Source of the DNA: Cylicocyclus nassatus
Taxonomy: Eukaryota; Nematoda; Chromadorea; Rhabditida; Strongylidae
DNA: 64,000 nt
Assembly (NCBI GenBank): GCA_958299035.1
Contig: CATQJL010000316.1
Location: forward strand, 13,238,347-13,302,346
Direction: 5' to 3'
The translations under genes were made by a program, and so were the position numbers. The notes beneath the pieces are model-generated. The model was not told the origin of the DNA, searched no databases, and saw only the letters and a list, made by a program, of their open reading frames with translations. This document shows, piece after piece, positions 1 through 12,500 of this stretch. Every line of letters starts with the position of its first letter. Position 1 is the stretch's first letter.

Positions 1-295
1 GTATACGTTTCCACAATGTTCCTAGTCTATCTCTATATTAATAAAACTCAAAAATTGTCAGTTTGGAGGGTATGTGCGTTATAGAAACGGGCGCTGCTCA
101 ACCGATCCAGCTGAAACTTTGCACACTTATGTTTTCGACACCTGCGCAGATAATAGGCTTATTTTTGCGGCGATTTGTTAAGCCATTTCATTGATTTATT
201 GATTTTTAGCACTTTGCAACAAAAATGAATTCTTTTCATTTGCTATTCAAACACTTTAACGTAAGCATTAGCGGGAGGGTTCATTCTCATTTCGC
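1..295 (+). mobile_element. Helitron-like non-autonomous fragment
   Basis: A TC-start (TCTCTATATTAATAAAAC at about 30) precedes a block reading GCTGAAACTTTGCACACT, a CCTGCGCAGAT motif and ATAGGCT (about 110-165). The same block recurs at about 1409-1465 and, inverted, in the Helitron at 13496-13942. No coding sequence was seen. Assignment rests on similarity to elements in this window that have a proper Helitron 3' end. Confidence 0.45.
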
Positions 296-1235
296 ACTGA
301 AGGCAGTGTCCAGGCAAAAACTCGGTTTCTAGAAAACCCACTTACCGGGGGTTATCCACAATGCTGAATCCGAAAGTCCCCATTAGGGCGCGAAAACGGC
401 GAGAACATACGTTTTCCAAAGCGCACAATTTGAAATTCCGAGGTCCTCACCAAGGCAGAGACGCAGAGTCGCTGCGGATCCTACATTTTAGGGTTGTTTC
501 AGACTGCCGCACTGACTGCAGCAGACTGCAGCAGACTGCAGCTGACTGCACTGACTGCAGCAGTCTGCAGCAGACTGCAGCTGACTGCAGCTGACTGCAG
601 CTGACTGCAGCTGACCGCACTGATCGCACCGGTCGCAGCCTCTTTACTTAAAAGAAAAAACAACCGCGATTATCAAAACAGCGTGATTTACGCATAAGAA
701 GATCATAAGCTCCATCAGAACTCTTCTCAATCAAATTTTGGCGATAGTTTTCTTTCGTATGTTCGTATTTGTTCTAATTTCTCCTATCATTGCATATACC
801 TGTTTTGTAACATTCTAAACCGTGTTGCATTTTGCTTTTACGTATATATTGTTGTCGTTTGTTTTAACCACAACTATTTATCCTCTCCGCCTGCAGGATT
901 CAGCCGCAGCGGTCGTTGCGGTCAGTGCGGTCAGCTGCAGTCTGCTGCAGTCTGCTGCAGTCAGTGCAGTCAGCTGCAGACTGCTGCAGTCAGTGCGGCA
1001 GTATGAAACAACCCTTAACAGTGGCGGCATGCGTACTCTGCCGCATAGCAGGAATTCGAACAGCTTGGAGGATCCCGCCCCTAGGCGTAGTTTCCCCACT
1101 TTCCGGTCGTTTTTCTTGCTTTAGGTCGAGCGTTATGACATCGCACTTGCGCGTGTTGTGTCTGAGAGGGACAACTCTCGCATGGCACTTCCCAAAACCC
1201 CCATCTTGCCCGGACACTGCCTTTAAGGGATGCGG
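296..1235. repeat. Foldback element with CTGCAG tandem arrays in both arms
   Basis: The left arm (about 296-640) and right arm (about 885-1235) are inverted copies. They share GAAGGCAGTGTCC near the outer ends, GGGTTGTTTCA, and a 10-11-bp tandem array of GACTGCAGCA/CTGACTGCAG type (about 508-615 and 905-1000). The loop is about 640-885. Open frames of 60-111 codons here are artefacts of the array and are not counted as genes. Confidence 0.6.
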
Positions 1236-1315
1236 CGGCACAAGGCTGTAGCAGCTGAGCCTGCTCCAAGTTTGCATCGCAGTATGCGTTAACTGAGACA
1301 ACGCCCGGGTACACT

Positions 1316-1560
1316 GGGAATGCCAGCTTGTATATAAATAAAACTCAATGGCTGTAAGTTCCGGTTTATTTGTCTATGTTTAATAGAAATGTCTGCTGTT
1401 GAACCGCTGAAACTTTGCACACTCGTGTATTCGACCCCTGCGCAGATTATAGGCTACTTTTTGAAGCGATTCGCAGATTGCATTTATTGATTTATCTATT
1501 TGTTTAATTAAATCTAAAAAAATGGAAGCCTCTCACACGTTAACCAATCATTTTCCAAAA
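1316..1560 (+). mobile_element. Helitron-like 3' end abutting a second Helitron-like 5' copy
   Basis: An imperfect hairpin (CCCGGGTACACTGGG) is followed by AATGCCAGCTTG, resembling an eroded Helitron 3' end. Directly after it, TATATAAATAAAACTC opens a second copy of the block at the start of the window (GCTGAAACTTTGCACACT, then CCTGCGCAGAT). The copies look joined head to tail. From about 1560 to 1868 nothing recognisable was seen. Confidence 0.4.
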
Positions 1561-1868
1561 ACATGTAAGCAGGGGCGGTAAAGCTCATCCTAATCACAGA
1601 GTCGGCAGGATGTGGCAATTTGTTTCAAAGCGCTTTTCACGCATGGTAGAAGGAGTTTGAAAGAGTAAGTGACCTAGCCTTTTGGCACGAGTTTAATCTC
1701 GGGTGGGAGCGGGATCCTACCTATATTTTCAGGCATTAAGGAAATAATGATGCTTTTTCAGAGAATAAGCCTAAAGTTCCCAATCGTGTGTTGGCTTCGC
1801 CCAAATTTTATTTCTGTGCAATTGCACACATCCCTTCTAGAATTACTGGACTATATGCAGCGTAAGGA

Positions 1869-2148
1869 AGGTGCCAGAGTAAACGAATATGTTCAAGTTG
1901 GGGTCCCGAGCAGAATTGACGTCACTTGGATTGACGCCAGCATGGTAAGTGACGTTCATTCTGCGCGGGACCCCAACCCGAACAAAATATTCGCTTACTC
2001 TGGCACCTAATTACCAGAGTAAGCGAATATTTTGTTCAAGTTGGGGTCCGGCGCAGAACTGACGTCACTCACCATGCTGGCGTCTCAAGTGACGTCAATT
2101 CTGCGCGGGACCCCAACCTGAACAAAATATTCGCTTACTCTGGCACCT
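1869..2148. repeat. Tandem pair of palindromic MITE-like units
   Basis: Two about 140-bp palindromes lie back to back (1869-2008 and 2012-2148). Each has ends reading GTGCCAGAGTAA / TTACTCTGGCAC, inner arms GTTGGGGTCC / GGACCCCAAC, and a GACGTCA-containing centre. The junction is TAATTA. The units differ at scattered positions. The open frame crossing them is a palindrome artefact. Confidence 0.65.
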
Positions 2149-2579
2149 ACCTCTGGTACCTACCTAAGAGTAGGCATCTTCCTATCAACCTATGCAAGAA
2201 AGAGAAGGAAACAGAGTTTTAAGAAAAATATGATCTACGACTTTGTATCGACGGGATATTGCACGGTTTTTGCACTACACGAAGACCAGGTGCAGTTTCA
2301 TTCATCAACTGCGATTGGCGATTTTTCACGTGAAAATACTATTCTAGAAACTTTTTTCAGTCTTGGACGGAACTAGGAATATCCGCGTTTTAGCTAGCTT
2401 TACCGCAGCCAGAACTGATGACTGACAACTTTATGAATGCTGTTTATACTAGTCACTCGCTTACAGAGGTACGAATACAAGCTAATAATGGTTTTCTTGA
2501 AATTGATTTGTTTTTTTTTCGCGAAGTATCTGAGAATACGACAGTTTATACTCATACCCTATTTATCATCTTATTCCAG

Positions 2580-5500
2580 AAAATTGCTTTGCCCCAAAGA
2601 TCGACATTACGAGTAGATAACGAGAATGTTTACATGCTAGGAGATTTGGAGGTGACTGCCAGCGGTTTGTTTAAAAGCATGCAGTTAGACATTCGTTTAT
2701 ACTCAATTACATCTTTTGGGCTTCTAAACTGAAATGACTTTTACTACTGAGTATTTTCCTACCGCTCAGGTTCGACGACACAACGGCCTGTTCTGGCACC
2801 TTTATCATAAGAAGACCTGTGTTCTTCTAACATCAGGACATTTCCTTATCTACAGGTCCTACATTTACTTGGTAGTATTGGCGAAAAGTGAGCATTTTCA
2901 GCTCTCCATTTCATGGTCTATGTGTTTACCTACCCGCACTTCACAATGTCACCCATCGATTTTCCGGAAATGAAGGCACTGGAAGTGAGGTTAGTATCTG
3001 TTGTGTTCAAAAACAGAATTTATCTATATATTTATCTATCTGATCTGATATATAAAGAATCGTAAGCGCAATTCAAAAATGTGCAAATAGCGGGAAACCG
3101 CGTGGCGTCCCGAAGCGAACGCTCTCAAATAGCACCTTTAGATTACTGGTTCACTAGTTTATATGTAAAGAATCGTTGTGCCTCTACAAAAAGGGTGAAG
3201 TTGCGGGAAACCGCGCGTTTCCCGCAGCGAACGCACCTGCAAATCTACCACACTTACTGGTACACAGCCATGCACGTGAGCATGTGGGTGTATAGAATGT
3301 CTCATTGCATTGGAGTCATCCTTAGCGACTCAAGCCTTTGCAGCCGCCCGCGCAGGTGTTGTGCTGCTTTCGCGATGGAAAGTTCCCGCTCTCCAGCTCT
3401 CTCACTCACATTGAAAGAGTCTATAGTCTTGTGGAGGAAGGGTACTGCATTGATATGCTGAGTTTAGTCCGAGACTAAATGACGGCTCAAACCAACTGTC
3501 TTCTCATTGCGAATCTCCATATAGCGGTTTGAATCGACTACAATACTTGTTGTCAAAGACTGTGTCTGCGTGGCACCTCAGTTCCTTGCATATCAGCTCC
3601 TTTTTTTCTCTGCATTAGCCATAGGAAGCGCGCCGCTGCATTGGTCGCAATCTATGCATTGTCTGCGTGCACAGACTGGCGCGACTGTATGGCGCATTTA
3701 TTGCGGTGAGCTCTTGCTCACTCGAGAAAATCGACGTCTTTCCATTGCAGACGAAGGCGAGATGCGATATCATTTTGTGTGAAGGACATGCCAAATTGGG
3801 AATTCTTATCAAAGGTACAGCTTTTCAAAATCAATGTTTTTCTTCTTGTTTTGAAAGAAACCTTGTACATGTTTCTTGAGGGCATCGATCATTGGTGACT
3901 GCATGGCGTCGTGGTATCGTGTGCAGCCATAAAGGACTGCCAATAGCTGAGCCGCATCTGACTGATGAATTAATTTGGAGTAAGTTCGTCATATTCGTTT
4001 GTCTATGCTTTTCTTTGTTTCAAAGCTCATTTAGAAATGAGTTTTGACAAACTATTCTTTACTTGCTTTGGTCAACTAAAGCAAATTTCAAACATTTGAG
4101 GCCGAGTATGATGTTTTGTCTACAGCCAACCGTTTGTTCAATGTACCACTTAACAAAGACAAAATATTCGTCGGCGTGGCGCGGAATTCGAAAGGAAACA
4201 TCTGCATAGACAGATGCTTTTGATTGCCTTTCTTGCCGTAAAACTTCCAGATGTCGGATTGCCATAGAGCGTTGTCTTTGCGCCATGAATATATTATTTG
4301 TGGACATGCACATTTTCTTTGCTCCCGCCATATTGACTCTCTGTGTTGAGAACATTCTCAGTTCTTTTTTGGTATCCTTCTCTTCATTTTCACTCTTTTG
4401 CTCGGCGATCGCGTTATGGCAACAAAGTTGAATTCGGCTAACAAACCTTTGTGCTCTTTTTTCCCTCAAACTTACAGTCTCCCTTTACGGTATGCAAGCA
4501 AAATCTCTGTTAATGTTTTCTCAACTTGTGTACTGTATGGTAGCGCACTTGGAAAATGACATCTACCAAGTGTTTTTACACTTAGTTTCTGGCTCTGCAA
4601 TGTGCGAGATTGTCGCATTTTATTCTGTTTTTGTATCATATGCAGATCGAAGCTTCAACAAGCATTTTTGCACTTATCGAGAGTGTGTAACGGGGTGGAG
4701 TCTCATAAACTTGTTTTACACGCTCTAACGATTCCTAGTATATAATTAACTGGTCCGAACTTGGCTGTCACTAAGGTATCAGAGGATAAGGAACTGGAAA
4801 AAACTATTTGTCGATACCACACTTGATCTCAAGATGAGCTTTGTGACAGTTGTGAGAATTCTGCTTTCCGCTTTTTCCTGCCAATCGTAGCGGTCACCCT
4901 TGATTCAAAGGTTTGGCGGCTGGAAGACGCGGCTTTGTGAGCTAATTGAGCCTCTCGCGCCCGCCTGCAGTTTGCGTCTCTCCCGCGCGCGTGCTCTCTG
5001 ATCATTACCTAGGTCACGAAGCCCCGCCTTCCAGCGGCCAAGCCAGTTGAATCAAGGGTATGTGGACGTGTGGGACTAGTAGATACATTCTTAGGGTTGT
5101 ACAGCATCCTCAAGTCGTCTTATATAGCGCTACTTTTTGAGTTCCCATGGCAGTTCCAGATTCAAAAAGCCTTTTTTCTACTTTGTGCCATCTTCTATGA
5201 TTTCTTATGGAAGTAAGTGATACTGTTAAGGAGGCGACAAGGCTGTGCACTGTAAATGAACGATGCTGCACTCAGACTCGACGCTTAGAAACCGAAACGC
5301 CTAAAGCACGCGTGAATATGGCGTTGTTTTGCATAATGGAATGTAATTGTGGCTCCCATGATCATGAGAGATCTTCACAAAGCGTCGCTAAAAATAGATA
5401 ATGGTTTTTATGATCAAGAACGTTAACGAAATGCATAGAATCAGAAGTGTGATAAAAAACGTCCCAGGCTTCATTTACATTCGATTTATATCTACATGTT

Positions 5501-5884
5501 TGCTTTCATAAACGTTGCAAGTTTGCGAGATTGTTATAGCTCTTTTATCTGTCTCGAAGTAATTTTATCTGTTCGCAGTGCAACCGACGGTGAATCCAGA
5601 AGCATCAGAGTCACTGATCTGTTCACTAGCAAATCGAAGTCTTCGATTAAACAATTCTATGCCTTCATTGGTGCAGACAATATTCGCTACGCAAAGAAAG
5701 CAGTCTTGGGTTGGTTGCTCAGAGTAAGTACTACTTGGTTTTTGGAGACAGAATTACAGTCATATTTGCATATGTTTAGTCCTCAACCAAGGAAAGCGTT
5801 GACATTGGAAAATATTCGAAATATGAGAAGCTCGCTTCGACATTCGCATTCTTTTGCTGCAACATTGCCAAGGGCGAAGCATAA
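2580..5884 (+). CDS. Unrecognised multi-exon gene (partial model)
   Basis: No family was recognised. The best-supported exon chain keeps an open, phase-consistent frame: 3751-3814, 3881-3979, 4646-4682, 5579-5723 and 5780-5884. It ends at TAA 5882-5884 after ...CNIAKGEA. Acceptors are ttgcag, tttcttgag, atgcag, ttcgcag and gtttag; donors are G|GTACAG, A|GTAAGT, A|GTGTGT and A|GTAAGT. Readable pieces include CDIILCEGHAKLG, LITAW-like helical stretches, SIKQFYAFIGADNIRYAKK and EKLASTFAFFC, suggesting an all-helical protein. Further candidate exons upstream (2580-2651, 2770 onward, 3356-3461 with THIERVYSLVEEGYC, and 3620-3709) are open, but their phases do not join cleanly, so the 5' half is unresolved. 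The last exon is also open in a second frame that would read through into the downstream gene. A palindromic MITE sits in the 4683-5578 intron. Confidence 0.45.
3065..3250 (+). repeat. Dispersed repeat containing AGCGGGAAACCGCG, two tandem copies
   Basis: About 3080-3160 and 3190-3250 are diverged direct copies built around GCGGGAAACCGCG and GCGAACGC. An inverted copy lies at about 55945-56050, where the similarity extends for about 100 bp (AATTCAAAAA, GGGAAACCGCG, CCCGAAGCGAACGCTC, TAGCACCTTTA). Confidence 0.5.
4899..5058. repeat. Palindromic MITE
   Basis: Ends read CCCTTGATTCAA and TTGAATCAAGGG. Subterminal blocks GGCGGCTGGAAG and CTTCCAGCGGCC pair, and the centre is rich in CGCGCG. A second copy of the family lies at about 8616-8775. 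Both are in or beside introns of the 5' genes. Confidence 0.65.
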
Positions 5885-5934
5885 CATGTAATTGAATTTG
5901 TTCTACCAGTGTTTCTATCTGATGTTCTGTAGTG

Positions 5935-5947
5935 AACCCTATTTAGG
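5935..5947 (+). promoter_or_regulatory. Candidate trans-splice acceptor before the downstream gene
   Basis: CCCTATTTAG|G directly precedes the ATG at 5948. There is only 63 bp between the upstream stop (5884) and this ATG. In nematodes such spacing is typical of operons, with the downstream message receiving a spliced leader. The position is seen; the function is inferred. No AATAAA was seen in the gap. Confidence 0.35.
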
Positions 5948-8210
5948 ATGGACGAGTCCGAATGCACACCAATTGTCGAACACGACAACCATGCTGATAA
6001 TTCCATGCTGAGCTTCATGTCCGATTCCGGTGTTTGGTCACCGGTCCATGAAGAACCTGAGCTGGTCAGTTTTCTTACCAACTCCACTTGTTAGAAATCT
6101 AGTGCTATGTGAGAAGTAGTATTAGTAAACACGTCTTTTTTCCCGTTAGCTAAAAAGTTGTTATGGCTGGTTACGGTAAATATCATGAGCAGTTTTTTGT
6201 TTCCACTCTTCGCTGGCGGCAGTGCCTTGCCGAAGCCCCTCCCCCCCTTACACCGAGAATGGGTCGCAGAATTTTACTTAGTTATAAAAATGTGCAAGTG
6301 ACATGTTCATATCTGTGAAATAATTAGAGCAGGTTATAAAAATTTTCAAGCTTGTGAAAACTTTTTTTTGGGGCGTGGCTGCAGCTATGGGCCTGCAAAA
6401 ATTTTGAGCATTCCAAAAAAATTTCTAGATTGCGTGGTCAATGCAGAAATCCTGAGGCAGCCACTGGCTAGCGCATCATGAATAATGATAGTTGGCAATA
6501 CTGGTCACCCTTGTGTCAATATATTAGGTTGAACCGAAAGTTTGTTCGTACCATTTCCAGAAAATCGTAACTTCCTTCTTTTACGATAATCTTGCACGAG
6601 AAAATAATATTAGAAAGGGCATAGCGTATACTTTTTAAGGGAACTTTGGCCGCCATCTACTAAGCTTGCAGAGATAAAATTGGGAAAAGGAAATCACTTC
6701 AATATCGGAATTGAGGCAAGCCCGTTAAAAAATCCAAAGCTGTGCCATAAAATCCAAAACAGGCAGCATCCTAGATTATTTGATCTTCTCTTTCTAGCTG
6801 AGCAAAATTGCGATAATTGTGCTGTTCTTTGAAAAGTTACGATTTTGGAAAAAAAATGTCAAAAAATTGATTTTTTTAAGGAACTGATGTTTCGGCATTT
6901 TTTCTTGAGGCCAACCTCGATTACCGCAAATTTTGCTCAGCTAGATAAAGAGGTTAAATAAACTTTCTGCCTGTATTGGATTTTGTAGCACAGTTTCGAA
7001 ATTTTAACGGGCTTGCCTCAAAATTCCGAAATCGAAGTAATTTCGTCTTCCCAATTCTATCTCGGCAGCCAAAGCTTAGTAGATAGCAGTCAAGGCGCCC
7101 TTAGAAAGTATACGCTTTGCCCTTCCTAATATTATTTTTGTCGTGCAAGGCTACCGTAAAAGAAGGAAGTTACGATTTTCTGAAAATGGTGCGAACGAAC
7201 TTTCGGTTCAACCTTATAGTAGTTCTATACCCCAACTTTTGGACGAGTTTACGTAGCTAGCATAGCTACGCAGTAGTGCGTATCAGGATATATCGAATGC
7301 ATTACTGCTCTTCATGCTCTCTTTCATAATAATATCAATGAAGAAAACAACAACAAATCCTTATAAGCATGGCCGAAATTTTGCAAGCTTAGAAGTAGCA
7401 TGGAGTGGAGAAATAGATAACAGCTAGTGTTAGCGACTGACTTTTTGTAGTTGAAAAGAAATGGCGCTATCTACTCTTCAAAAATCGTTTGGGAGGCTAT
7501 AAAAAGTGCAGGAGCTTGACCTTGAAATGAAAAAGCGTCGCGAAGACACCTTTTGAGAATTACGGAGAATCTACGATTTTGAAATACTGAAAAATCATTT
7601 TTTTCCTGAACGCAGAAGCGGTCGGTTGGTCGCATATTGAACTCATGTAGACTACTTTCAAATATTCGGGCTTTCGCATAACTTCCACTGCTCAGCGTAC
7701 ATGAGGATTTCCAAAAAATCTTCTACTAATCTAGCATTTCCGGCCACCGATAACAAGCCACCAACGACTTTCCATGTAGATTTCACAATAAGCTGAAGCA
7801 GCGCGATTGAACAGCTTTTTTGACATATGGGAGACATCGAAGTGAAATTACAATATATCGAACTTGGGCAACTGTTCTGGAACCTGAGGTTTTCTCTCAG
7901 AAATTTGCTCAAGCAGTTACTATCAAGTAAAAAGAGTTTTCATTTGTACACTAAACTTCTCCGCCCCCGTATGATTCCCAGTTCTTTGCAGGTTGTTCCT
8001 CCGAAAGTTGAGCAACGAGAAGAACGAGCATCTCCTGAAACAAAATTTGAAGAGAAGTCGATCAGTCCCACAAGAAGTCTCCAGGGTGGCGTGGATTGGA
8101 GACGCATCACAATAGCGGCAAAGCTGCCACTACTGCGGGCTGACATTTTAAATTTTGAAGCAGCTTTTGCTGTGAACGACGATTACAAGGAACCGGTTTT
8201 TGATCTCTAA
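5948..8210 (+). CDS. Small two-exon gene, unrecognised, 111 aa
   Basis: Exon 1 is 5948-6064 (39 codons, MDESECTPIVEH..., donor CTG|GTCAGT). Exon 2 is 7992-8210 (72 codons plus TAA, acceptor TTTGCAG, ending ...YKEPVFDL). The junction is phase 0. The product is acidic and proline/serine-rich in its first two thirds (SDSGVWSPVHEEPEL, SISPTRSL), with a short conserved-looking tail (DWRRITIAAKLPLLRADI). There is no signal peptide or membrane segment. The 1.9-kb intron contains a mariner-type MITE (6534-7216). The start was chosen because an acceptor-like TTTAG lies one base upstream. The alternative is that exon 1 belongs to the upstream gene in another frame. No function is proposed. Confidence 0.45.
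6534..7216. mobile_element. Mariner-type palindromic MITE
   Basis: Near-perfect inverted ends TTAGGTTGAACCGAAAG / CTTTCGGTTCAACCTTA flank about 680 bp whose halves fold back on each other (GTAACTTCCTTCTTTTACG versus its complement). The TTAGGTTG start flanked by TA is the mariner-type terminal pattern. There is no transposase. Confidence 0.7.
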
Positions 8211-8615
8211 CCCTTCTGATTTTTTAGACAGCACTAGTATGCCTTGATAATGTGTTGCGCATCATCAGAAGGAAATGGAGTGTGCCCAGGGTGTTCATAC
8301 TTTTTCTATTGTGCTTCTATTCCGTGCCTTCCTTTGCTTCAACATGTTCTATATTACTGGTAATTTTACTTGACTGGTGCGAATTTTTTTTTACATTTTG
8401 CTAACTATTATCCATTTGCGCGTTAGCGCTGCACAAACAACCTGAGATCTGCTTTGCTATTATGGTGCCTCATTCTTGAGTCACTGTTCTGAGAAACTTT
8501 CCTTGTTCGGTGATTTTTACTGTTTGTACTGGTGTCATGTGTGAAATGCATATCGTTTTATATTTTACCTAATAGAGACGTTACCAATCGAAGCAGTGTC
8601 ATGTATACCATTTGA
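8211..8615. other. No gene seen
   Basis: AT-rich sequence following the stop of the small gene, presumably its 3' UTR and intergenic DNA. No repeat or coding signal was recognised. Confidence 0.4.
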
Positions 8616-8775
8616 TTCAACTGGCTTGGCTTCTGGAAGGCGAGGCTTCGTGACCTAATTAGGGCTAGGTAATTATCAGAGAGCACTCGCGCGAGAGAGA
8701 CGCAGGTGCGTTGCGAGCGCCCTTAATTAGGTCACAATGCCCCGCCTTCCCGAAGCCAAGCCAGTGGATTAGGTT
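8616..8775. repeat. Palindromic MITE, second copy of the 4899-5058 family
   Basis: Inner arms GGCTTGGCTTCTGGAAGGCG and its complement (GCCCCGCCTTCCCGAAGCC), plus GTGACCTAATTA / TAATTAGGTCAC, enclose a CGCGCGAGAGAGACGC centre. The sequence matches the 4899-5058 element in inverted orientation. Confidence 0.65.
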
Positions 8776-9077
8776 TTCATGCCATGAACGTATCGTATGC
8801 AACAATCTCTTTTCAATCGCATAAACATTGCCCGACGAGAACAAGATTATCTATATATTTAGCTAATATACTTATTAGAATTCTGATCAAAGTCTTGAGC
8901 AAAGCGACAAATTGTGAAACGGCTATTATCCCTGCATCAGGCCAAAGATTAGAATTTGGTCAACCTCAGCAGATGATTAGAGTGTGGGAAAACATATTTA
9001 GAGGTGGCTATGACATTGCAAAATAAATAGTGGAATGGCTACTTTTTTTGCATTAGCTCGATAAAAATATGACAGAA

Positions 9078-9357
9078 CTAGCTGGTAAACGCGGATCTGC
9101 CTGGCCCTGTCAGTAATATATTCGTAATCAGCATGCTCACACCCGTGCCAACTCTCTACCCCGTAGCTCAAATTTTGCAAAAAAGATTGATAAAATCGAT
9201 ATCATTCAATGATGAAAAGTAACGTACGACACCGCCCCGCCACGGAATGTATGTGCGCCACGTTTGGTTCCGATCGGTTCAGAAATAAAATTTTCCGTTT
9301 CGGACATACGTAAGACATACAGACAGACAGATAAACAGACTCTCAGCTTTATATTCA
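9078..9357 (-). mobile_element. Eroded Helitron-type element
   Basis: Read on the minus strand it begins near ATATAAAGCTGAGAGTCTG, continues with a CTGT-rich stretch and ACCGATCGGAACCAAAC, and ends ACCAGCTAG|T. It matches the 26630 family but lacks a clear 3' hairpin and a clean TC start. Confidence 0.55.
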
Positions 9358-9564
9358 AAACGGTGAATTCAAACATGGTATATCGACAGGGGCCAAGTTC
9401 AGCCGGGTTTCTTAGTCACTTAAAGCATCTCGACTGCTAGCATAGTTACCATATTCACTTCGAAGCAATTATTCATCGGAGAAAACAACAAGATAAGAGT
9501 AGTTACTGAATCTTCATGCTGCAGCTTCATCCCGTCAATTTTTACGATCTTCCACCGTTCGCAA

Positions 9565-12500
9565 TCAGCAACAAATGATGTTGCGCCTAACTCTCTGCTC
9601 AGCACTGTAATGACCTTTATATCATAAAAAAGAACGATGAAAGAAAAGTGTACCTGTTGCCGGGCCTAGTTGTTGAAGCTGTATGCTGGGTGAGAGATTT
9701 TAGTGAGCTTCGTTTACGAATTCCTAGCAGTACCAAGACTTCAGTTTGTATGGAACGGTTGAGGACGAGGTAAACAATGGCAGGAAATCCTAAAGTAGAG
9801 TAACCCTCACCGATTTTCAAAATTTCATCATTTATCTCTCTTCACTTCATGTCACACAATTTATTCAAATCGCGACAAATTGTTTTGTTTGTTTACGGGT
9901 TACTGCATGACGAAGACGCAGAAGCAATATCACTTGAGCGGGCGCGAACGTGGCACGCGTGTCACCGTTGCACATAAATCCTGCGCCTCATGCGCTCCAC
10001 GGCTAATAAAGCCGCGTTCGCGCCCAAAGATATTGCGCCTTCGTCATGCAGCAGTGTACGATCCATGTCAATCAGGTGCTCCCTTTTCTGTAGCAGCTAC
10101 GCGTCCGCACCGCAAGGGCCTAGCGCAGCGACTCTGATTGATGGAGCGAGTTTTGAATACGCAGCTGTACGCGCGCGAGCGCAACGCGAGGCCAAGGCGT
10201 TGCGATATGGTTGGTGGAAAAGGGAACACAAGGTTGACGCAGACTATAAAGTCTCTTTTTATCCCAGAGCACTGTTTTTTGATTCTATTGGAAATTATTG
10301 TTAAGAAAAGAATATTAATTGCTATAGCGCTCATAAAGTACCGCTCACAGTTCGTCAAAGAAGTCATAGAACTTTCCACCTGAGTTCACCGAAATCCGCG
10401 TCGCACGCGTAATCTGTCCGCCATATAGTATAAGTTCAGAGTGGACGAATTCGAATGGCAAAGCACCTCGGCGCAACTTCTGATTATTAAAGTTTTCGTT
10501 TAAATACGGTAGGCGGTCACATTTCATAGGTGTTTGCTTGCGGTGAGTTACGAGTGCAAAATTAGCACACTGGGTAGCATACCGCAAGCAAAAATCATAA
10601 AGATCTGTGAAATCTGTCCGCCTACCGTGCACCTATACGAAGAGGCACTTTCATATAGTATGTTTCAACTCAGTTTAGGCGGAAATTGGACCGACGGGAG
10701 TTCGCTGGCAGAGATTCGCGCCGCACAGTCTGCGTCTCGTCACTATCTATCTCGTTGAGCCAGTCAGCGGCGGTGCGAACGCGCTGCTCCATTTGAAAAG
10801 TTCCGCCTACTCCGAATTAAAAAAGACTGACATCAGAGACCTTGCCGAGCTGAGTCAGACGGTGCCCTGATGTTAGATTTCGTCCACTCTGAACAAAGAC
10901 ATATGCGACGCGGATTTCGGTAACTCCAGTGGAGTTTGGCAACTACTTGACGAATACAGAACGGATGTGTTTCACACAACTTGGTAAAAATTTGAAATAC
11001 CCAATTTAATTAATTAATTTTTTTCACATCCGGGGTCCAAGAGGTGATCGATCGTCAAAGCCCCCCCCCCCCAAGCAGTATCGTTTTTACCGTAGGCATA
11101 AAATGCGGTCCTACCAAGTAGATTGAGTAACATACTTGTGAATAGCATGTCAAATAACACCTGTGCCAAGTTTTAACGAATTCTGATGTTGCCGAATATT
11201 GGGCAGCCTAATTAAAATGGCCATTTTCGAACACGATTGTTATGAAAGTGAGTTAGCTACATCATTTTGCCCTTAATACAAAGCCCTACTCTATCTTTGT
11301 CCACAGGAAATTCTTACTTAAATAAACGCCATACTATGGAGTTGGAAGCAGCCATAATCTCGTCTTCCATTTCTTGCTTCCAGAGGTAGTAACTTTTATT
11401 CAGATAAAGAAAAATCGAACAGGCTCAAACTACTGCTGTGAAAATTACGAAATTTATGTTATCGAAATATACATGTAACCAGGGTCAAGCAAGAAGTGTG
11501 GCACACGATCGCTGGTCACGACCCCCTCTTATTGCTGTAATAAGACCCCCGAACTACATACCAAAGATAGCATTACTTGAAGGCCCTGTCAAACATAACG
11601 GGCAACATATCCATAATTAGCATGTCAATTAACCCCCTTGGACAATGTTTGAGCGAATTCTGAAGTTTCAAGATACTGGATCACCTAAGTGAAGTCGCCA
11701 TTTTCCAGCATGATACTTTGTTTCAAAGGTAAAGTAGCTAGCAGATTTTGCACTCAAGACCTACTCTTTCTTTAGCCACTTTAGAAATCTCGCTTCAAAA
11801 GACCTCCTAACTTCGGAATTAGAAGCCAACCAAAACCTTGTTTTTCCTATTCTTCGCTTTCAATGGCTGTGCTTTTACCAAATATTACTCAGAGTTAAGA
11901 AGACGAATCAGACTTAAATCACTCTTATGAAATCTACGAGGTCTAGCCTATCGATTCATATAAATAACGTTCGCTAAAAATGTTTTTTGATGTAGTTAAT
12001 GGGGTGTGGCACCACCCCATTAAGTTGCCTTCAAACAGATCAAACAGCTGCGCTTTTTATATCGTTGTTACTGCTCAACCTTCTTCTTTACATAGCAGAA
12101 ATTTCATATGGAAACGTTTCTTCAAAAGCAAGATATAATCGTTTTTCCTTACCTATGCAAATGTAAAATACTGATAAAATACTGCGAAAATATTGAGATA
12201 CGGTAACATGCTAAGTCTGCGCTACCACGTGAATCGCAAAGGAAGGCGACAAGAATGTATCTATTCGATAGCCTAAGCCTCGTAATCTGCATTAAAGTGA
12301 TTTAAGCCTGATTGATCTTCTCTAGCCTAAGATATTGAGAACGAAAAATGGAACAAACGAGATTTCGGCTTGCTCTTAATTTCTTAATTTGGAGGTCATT
12401 TGAATTAGGATTCCTAATGTGAGCAAAAGAAATAGTCCTTTGTATTAAGCGCAAAAAGTAGTAGTTAACTTACCTTTGAAACAAAGTAACATGTTTGAAA

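Noticed and set aside
508..615. Regular repeats suggesting an array such as CRISPR
   Set aside because: Units are contiguous with no unique spacers, and the sequence is eukaryotic; it is a simple tandem array.
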